Positions 17,374 through 19,924 of a stretch of 19,924 nucleotides of DNA are shown piece after piece (the stretch's first letter is position 1; every line of letters starts with the position of its first letter). A program made the translations under genes and the position numbers. Below the pieces are notes generated by a model. It was not told the DNA's origin. It did no database searches and saw only the letters and a list, made by a program, of their open reading frames with translations. Source of the DNA: Entamoeba invadens IP1 (taxonomy: Eukaryota > Evosea > Mastigamoebida > Endamoebidae); the NCBI RefSeq assembly GCF_000330505.1, contig NW_004191732.1, positions 96,863 to 116,786 on the forward strand, read 5' to 3'.

Positions 17374-17484
17374 AAATAACCTTACGAAGTGAAAATTGGG
17401 TAATGTATATCCTTTTTTACTAAAAATAACTTAATTTTTTTATTTTTGTATTTGAACTAAAAAGATCTTAAATTAAGAACGGCG

Positions 17485-17665
17485 TGTCACAAACCAATTT
17501 AAATAATGAAAAATCAATAAAAATCGAAGCGCTCTCATGAAAATTAATGTGTATGTCTCGTAACAGCAAGTATTGACTATTTTGAACACATGGAAAATGG
17601 AAACATGGGTCTGTAAAGACCAGTAGTTTGCGCGAAAATTAATCGATTTCGTGTTTTAAATTTAT
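17485..17665 (+). ncRNA. Candidate structured RNA with GNRA-capped hairpin
   Basis: This island is less AT-rich than its flanks and has no reading frame. On the top strand GGTCT (17608-17612) and AGACC (17617-17621) form a perfect stem capped by GTAA, a GNRA tetraloop. Ten bases on, CGCGAAA (17631-17637) pairs with TTTCGTG (17647-17653) with one G-U, extendable by a second G-U. A T-rich tail follows. The 12-mer AATCAATAAAAA and an upstream GTCAC occur before it, as before the island at 1140-1290. I could not identify a spliceosomal, SRP, RNase P or U3 RNA. Boundaries and strand are estimates, with the GNRA loop favouring the top strand. Confidence 0.4.
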
Positions 17666-17839
17666 TTTTAATTATTTCAAAAATAAATTATGATCTAGAT
17701 AAATCTTATCCAGATTTCACCTTCCCACAAAATAAGTTGATTCAGTTGACTTGCTAAGGTTAAAATATAACGAATTATTATTGTCAATAAAATAACTTAC
17801 AAATTGGTACTCATAAAAATATAAAAAATATTATTAATA

Positions 17840-17881
17840 TTTTAATTAATTTTAATTAATTTAAATTAATTTTAATTAATT
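17840..17881. repeat. 10-bp periodic A/T tract (TTTAATTAAT)
   Basis: Four units of TTTAATTAAT (one with TTAAATTAAT) sit head to tail at one helical turn spacing. Phased AATT/TTAA steps can give intrinsic curvature, but simple-sequence origin is sufficient. Confidence 0.6.
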
Positions 17882-18041
17882 TTTATTATTTAAATAAATT
17901 TTAATTAAATAATGAATTAAACATATTATATTTTTTAGAAAAATAAGTCATTTAAAATTTGTCACTGATTTTATCTTTCATCTGCACGAAATAAAATACT
18001 AATCGTTTTGTTATTTAAAACAAATTAAGTCGACCAATTAT

Positions 18042-19604
18042 TTAATCTTCCATTATTTCTACCTTCACGACTTTACCTTCCGTGATAAGATTTGTATTTT
18101 GTTTTGTTTTCTTAAGTAATTCAATAACAGCTCCAGTACTCACTTTAATTTCGTCACATTTTCCAATTTGCAGTATTTTCAATAACCCTCCACACACATT
18201 CACCTTCTTGACGTCGCTGAGTGTCGCAGAAAACGCAGTTTCTTTCCTTGTATTAGAAAATGTTACTTCCTCCAAAGTGATTCCCTCCAACATAACATCA
18301 CTCACACAATTGATAATCTCCAATTTTTTTAAATTAATTATAATTCCATCAACACGGATTTTAGAAATTAAAGTGTCTCCATACATTAAACCGATATTAA
18401 TATTTTCATTGCGGATGTCGAAGAAGTCGACTTTTTTGAAATCAATTAAAATTATACCTTTTTGCCCTTTACACACAAAATTGTAATTTCTGATATACGC
18501 GTTGATGCACACACCTTTTAACTTGTCTTCATTAATAGTGATGGTTTCACGCTCAAATTGATCAATATACACTTCCTCGGGGTAGCACTGCTCCGCACAC
18601 ACATTTCCTTCGCAATCAATGATTTCAAACGCTCGACATTTTTGAGGCAGAACAACACTTTTGCAGTTGATCTGCTTCAACACGACTTCATTGATTATTT
18701 CACTCTTTAAAAAGTCAAATGTGGCGATTTTCCTGTAACGTTGATCGTCTATTTCTTTACTGTTACTGAGTGGAGAAATGTCTAAACGACTACACATACA
18801 CTTCTTCATCACTTCTTCTATAAAGTTCTCTTTGCCAGACATGTCACTTGAAATGGACACAGTCAGACGTTTTTCAAAGGATGGATATGCCATTTGGATG
18901 TCTGGGATGAATTTCATGTTAACTGTTTCTTTAGTAAGCATTTGCATATAAAGAGGATACTTTTTGGCAAGTCTCTTTGCACCGTCTATCTGTTTTTTCT
19001 TTAGTAACTGAGATTTATTTTGAAAGACAAAAGTAAATGAAATTTTATTGTACTTTTGGAAGTCAAAATCGGCGAGTTTGTGCACAACAGTTTGACTAAA
19101 ATAAATTGTGACGTCACGCAATGATGGGATACACAGAACTTTTTCGAGTAAAGAACAATCATCTAAAGAGTGTATAACTAAATTTTTTAGTTCGACAAAC
19201 TCATTGTTGTTTACTGCTATTATAAATAACATGTATCCTTCGATTTTTAATTTCCTGATATTCTTTGCATAGTCCGAAATATTATCTAAATTTTTCACTA
19301 AATTGTGATTGAAATCATTTTTTAGTACACGTTTAGAAATATTCAAATCAATATAAGGCTTGAAGCTAGGGCCGATTTTGGCACTTTCTGAAGTAATGGC
19401 TTCTATATATATCGTTTGAATGTTTGGGAAGTATTGCTGTATTTTTGGAAGTGGAGTGTTTCTGCATAAATTGTACGAGGCACAGTACATTGACTGGATT
19501 GACTCACAATACTTTTTGTTGATTAATACGAAGGAACAAATATCAGAAGAGGTTTGAAGGTAAAGTACTACATTTTTAATAAAAACAGACTCAAGTTGTT
19601 TCAT
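18042..19604 (-). CDS. F-box-like Entamoeba family protein
   Basis: The 520-residue protein starts with a short helical segment resembling a degenerate F-box (about 5-36: VFIKNVVLYLQTSSDICSFV, then INKKYCESI), followed by YFPNIQT at 58-64. The same order, helical segment with KK[FY] and then YFPNIxT, occurs in the BspA-like protein of this window (53-59). The remainder is a series of alternating strand and helix-like units with leucine/isoleucine periodicity (for example LKNLVIHSLDDCSLLEKVL, LKKLEIINCVSDVMLEGITL), fitting an irregular LRR-like solenoid. If the F-box is real, the protein could link substrates to a Cullin-Skp1 ligase; that is inference. No signal peptide or membrane segment. 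Start chosen at the first ATG, 26 bp beyond a TTTTTAAAAA element. Confidence 0.75.
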   Translation of the reverse strand: MKQLESVFIKNVVLYLQTSSDICSFVLINKKYCESIQSMYCASYNLCRNTPLPKIQQYFPNIQTIYIEAITSESAKIGPSFKPYIDLNISKRVLKNDFNHNLVKNLDNISDYAKNIRKLKIEGYMLFIIAVNNNEFVELKNLVIHSLDDCSLLEKVLCIPSLRDVTIYFSQTVVHKLADFDFQKYNKISFTFVFQNKSQLLKKKQIDGAKRLAKKYPLYMQMLTKETVNMKFIPDIQMAYPSFEKRLTVSISSDMSGKENFIEEVMKKCMCSRLDISPLSNSKEIDDQRYRKIATFDFLKSEIINEVVLKQINCKSVVLPQKCRAFEIIDCEGNVCAEQCYPEEVYIDQFERETITINEDKLKGVCINAYIRNYNFVCKGQKGIILIDFKKVDFFDIRNENINIGLMYGDTLISKIRVDGIIINLKKLEIINCVSDVMLEGITLEEVTFSNTRKETAFSATLSDVKKVNVCGGLLKILQIGKCDEIKVSTGAVIELLKKTKQNTNLITEGKVVKVEIMED

Positions 19605-19924
19605 TCTTTAATTTTAAGTTGAGTTGCTATTTTTTAAAAATTCGAGTTTTACGGTAAATGAATTTTAGATTTAATATAAAAACTAATTATAATTCATTTT
19701 GTTTTTTTATTATTTTAATTAAATTTAATACAATATATATTAAATCTTTCTAAGTCATAAAAACACTTTTTATAATATGTTTTAGATAAAAATTATTATT
19801 AAATGATTTTTATTTATTAAATTTCATTTATTATATTGTATAATTATTAGTGTCTACAAAAGACATCAAGCCTGTTACCTTATTTAGCATAAAAATGCAA
19901 CATAATAGCAGATGTTAAATTTGC
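19605..19924. other. AT-rich flank upstream of the F-box-like gene
   Basis: It contains the TATA-like TTTTTAAAAA on the minus strand (19631-19640), then about 280 bp of AT-rich DNA. A slightly GC-richer patch at 19848-19924 could be the margin of something beyond the window. No gene is visible. Confidence 0.5.

Larger units (their letters stand above)
16481..18041. other. AT-rich intergenic region with repeat and RNA candidate
   Basis: About 1.56 kb separates the start of the glycosyltransferase gene from the 3' end of the F-box-like gene. No coding frame is visible. It contains copy B of the 78-bp repeat (17296-17373), the candidate structured RNA (about 17485-17665) and a 10-bp periodic tract at 17840-17881. 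An imperfect hairpin near 17077-17103 (GAAACAACC with GGATTGTTTTC) is followed by an A run. Confidence 0.6.

Noticed and set aside
17600..17640. SRP RNA
   Set aside because: CCAGTAGT next to a tetraloop hairpin recalls part of SRP RNA, but the helix 8 signature with its AGCA loop side is missing.
1..19924. tRNA genes, CRISPR array, bacterial operons
   Set aside because: No tRNA box pair with cloverleaf, no regularly spaced repeats with unique spacers, and no Shine-Dalgarno or operon spacing were seen.

Overview
The window looks like protist nuclear DNA, most likely from Entamoeba, with E. invadens the best guess and E. moshkovskii possible. The clues are very AT-rich intergenic DNA, intronless genes, a BspA/TpLRR-type leucine-rich repeat protein with the N-terminal domain typical of Entamoeba, and TATA-like elements close to TATTTAAA about 25-40 bp before most ATGs with room for only a very short 5' leader. 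An intact Tc1/mariner-type DNA transposon fits reptile-type rather than human Entamoeba. The species call is inference from pattern recognition; no search was run.

Layout. 1-2316 is AT-rich DNA without a convincing gene; it holds several perfect hairpins and a GC-richer island near 1140-1290. 2317-4011 is a Tc1/mariner-family element with imperfect ~27 bp terminal inverted repeats and an intact minus-strand transposase (2675-3703). A 78-bp sequence at 4158-4235 recurs inverted at 17296-17373. Between these copies lie four host genes: a divergent protein with three RRM-like units (4542-5402, +), a BspA-like TpLRR protein (7890-9209, +), a 1345-residue protein ending in a NO VEIN/DUF3883-type PD-(D/E)xK domain (10672-14709, +), and a type II membrane GT-A-like glycosyltransferase (15398-16480, -) convergent with it. 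17485-17665 holds a possible structured RNA. 18042-19604 (-) is an F-box-like Entamoeba family protein.

How the genes relate. I see no operon or obvious pathway. The genes are monocistronic and separated by 0.7-2.5 kb, each with its own TATA-like element. The BspA-like and F-box-like proteins share an N-terminal layout, a helical segment followed by a YFPNIxT motif, and are probably distant members of one expanded family. The most notable items are the 78-bp inverted repeat pair, the transposase with unusual third-residue spacing (DD39E by my count), the nuclease-like NO VEIN domain fused to a P/Q-rich N-terminus, and the candidate structured RNA with a GNRA-capped hairpin.
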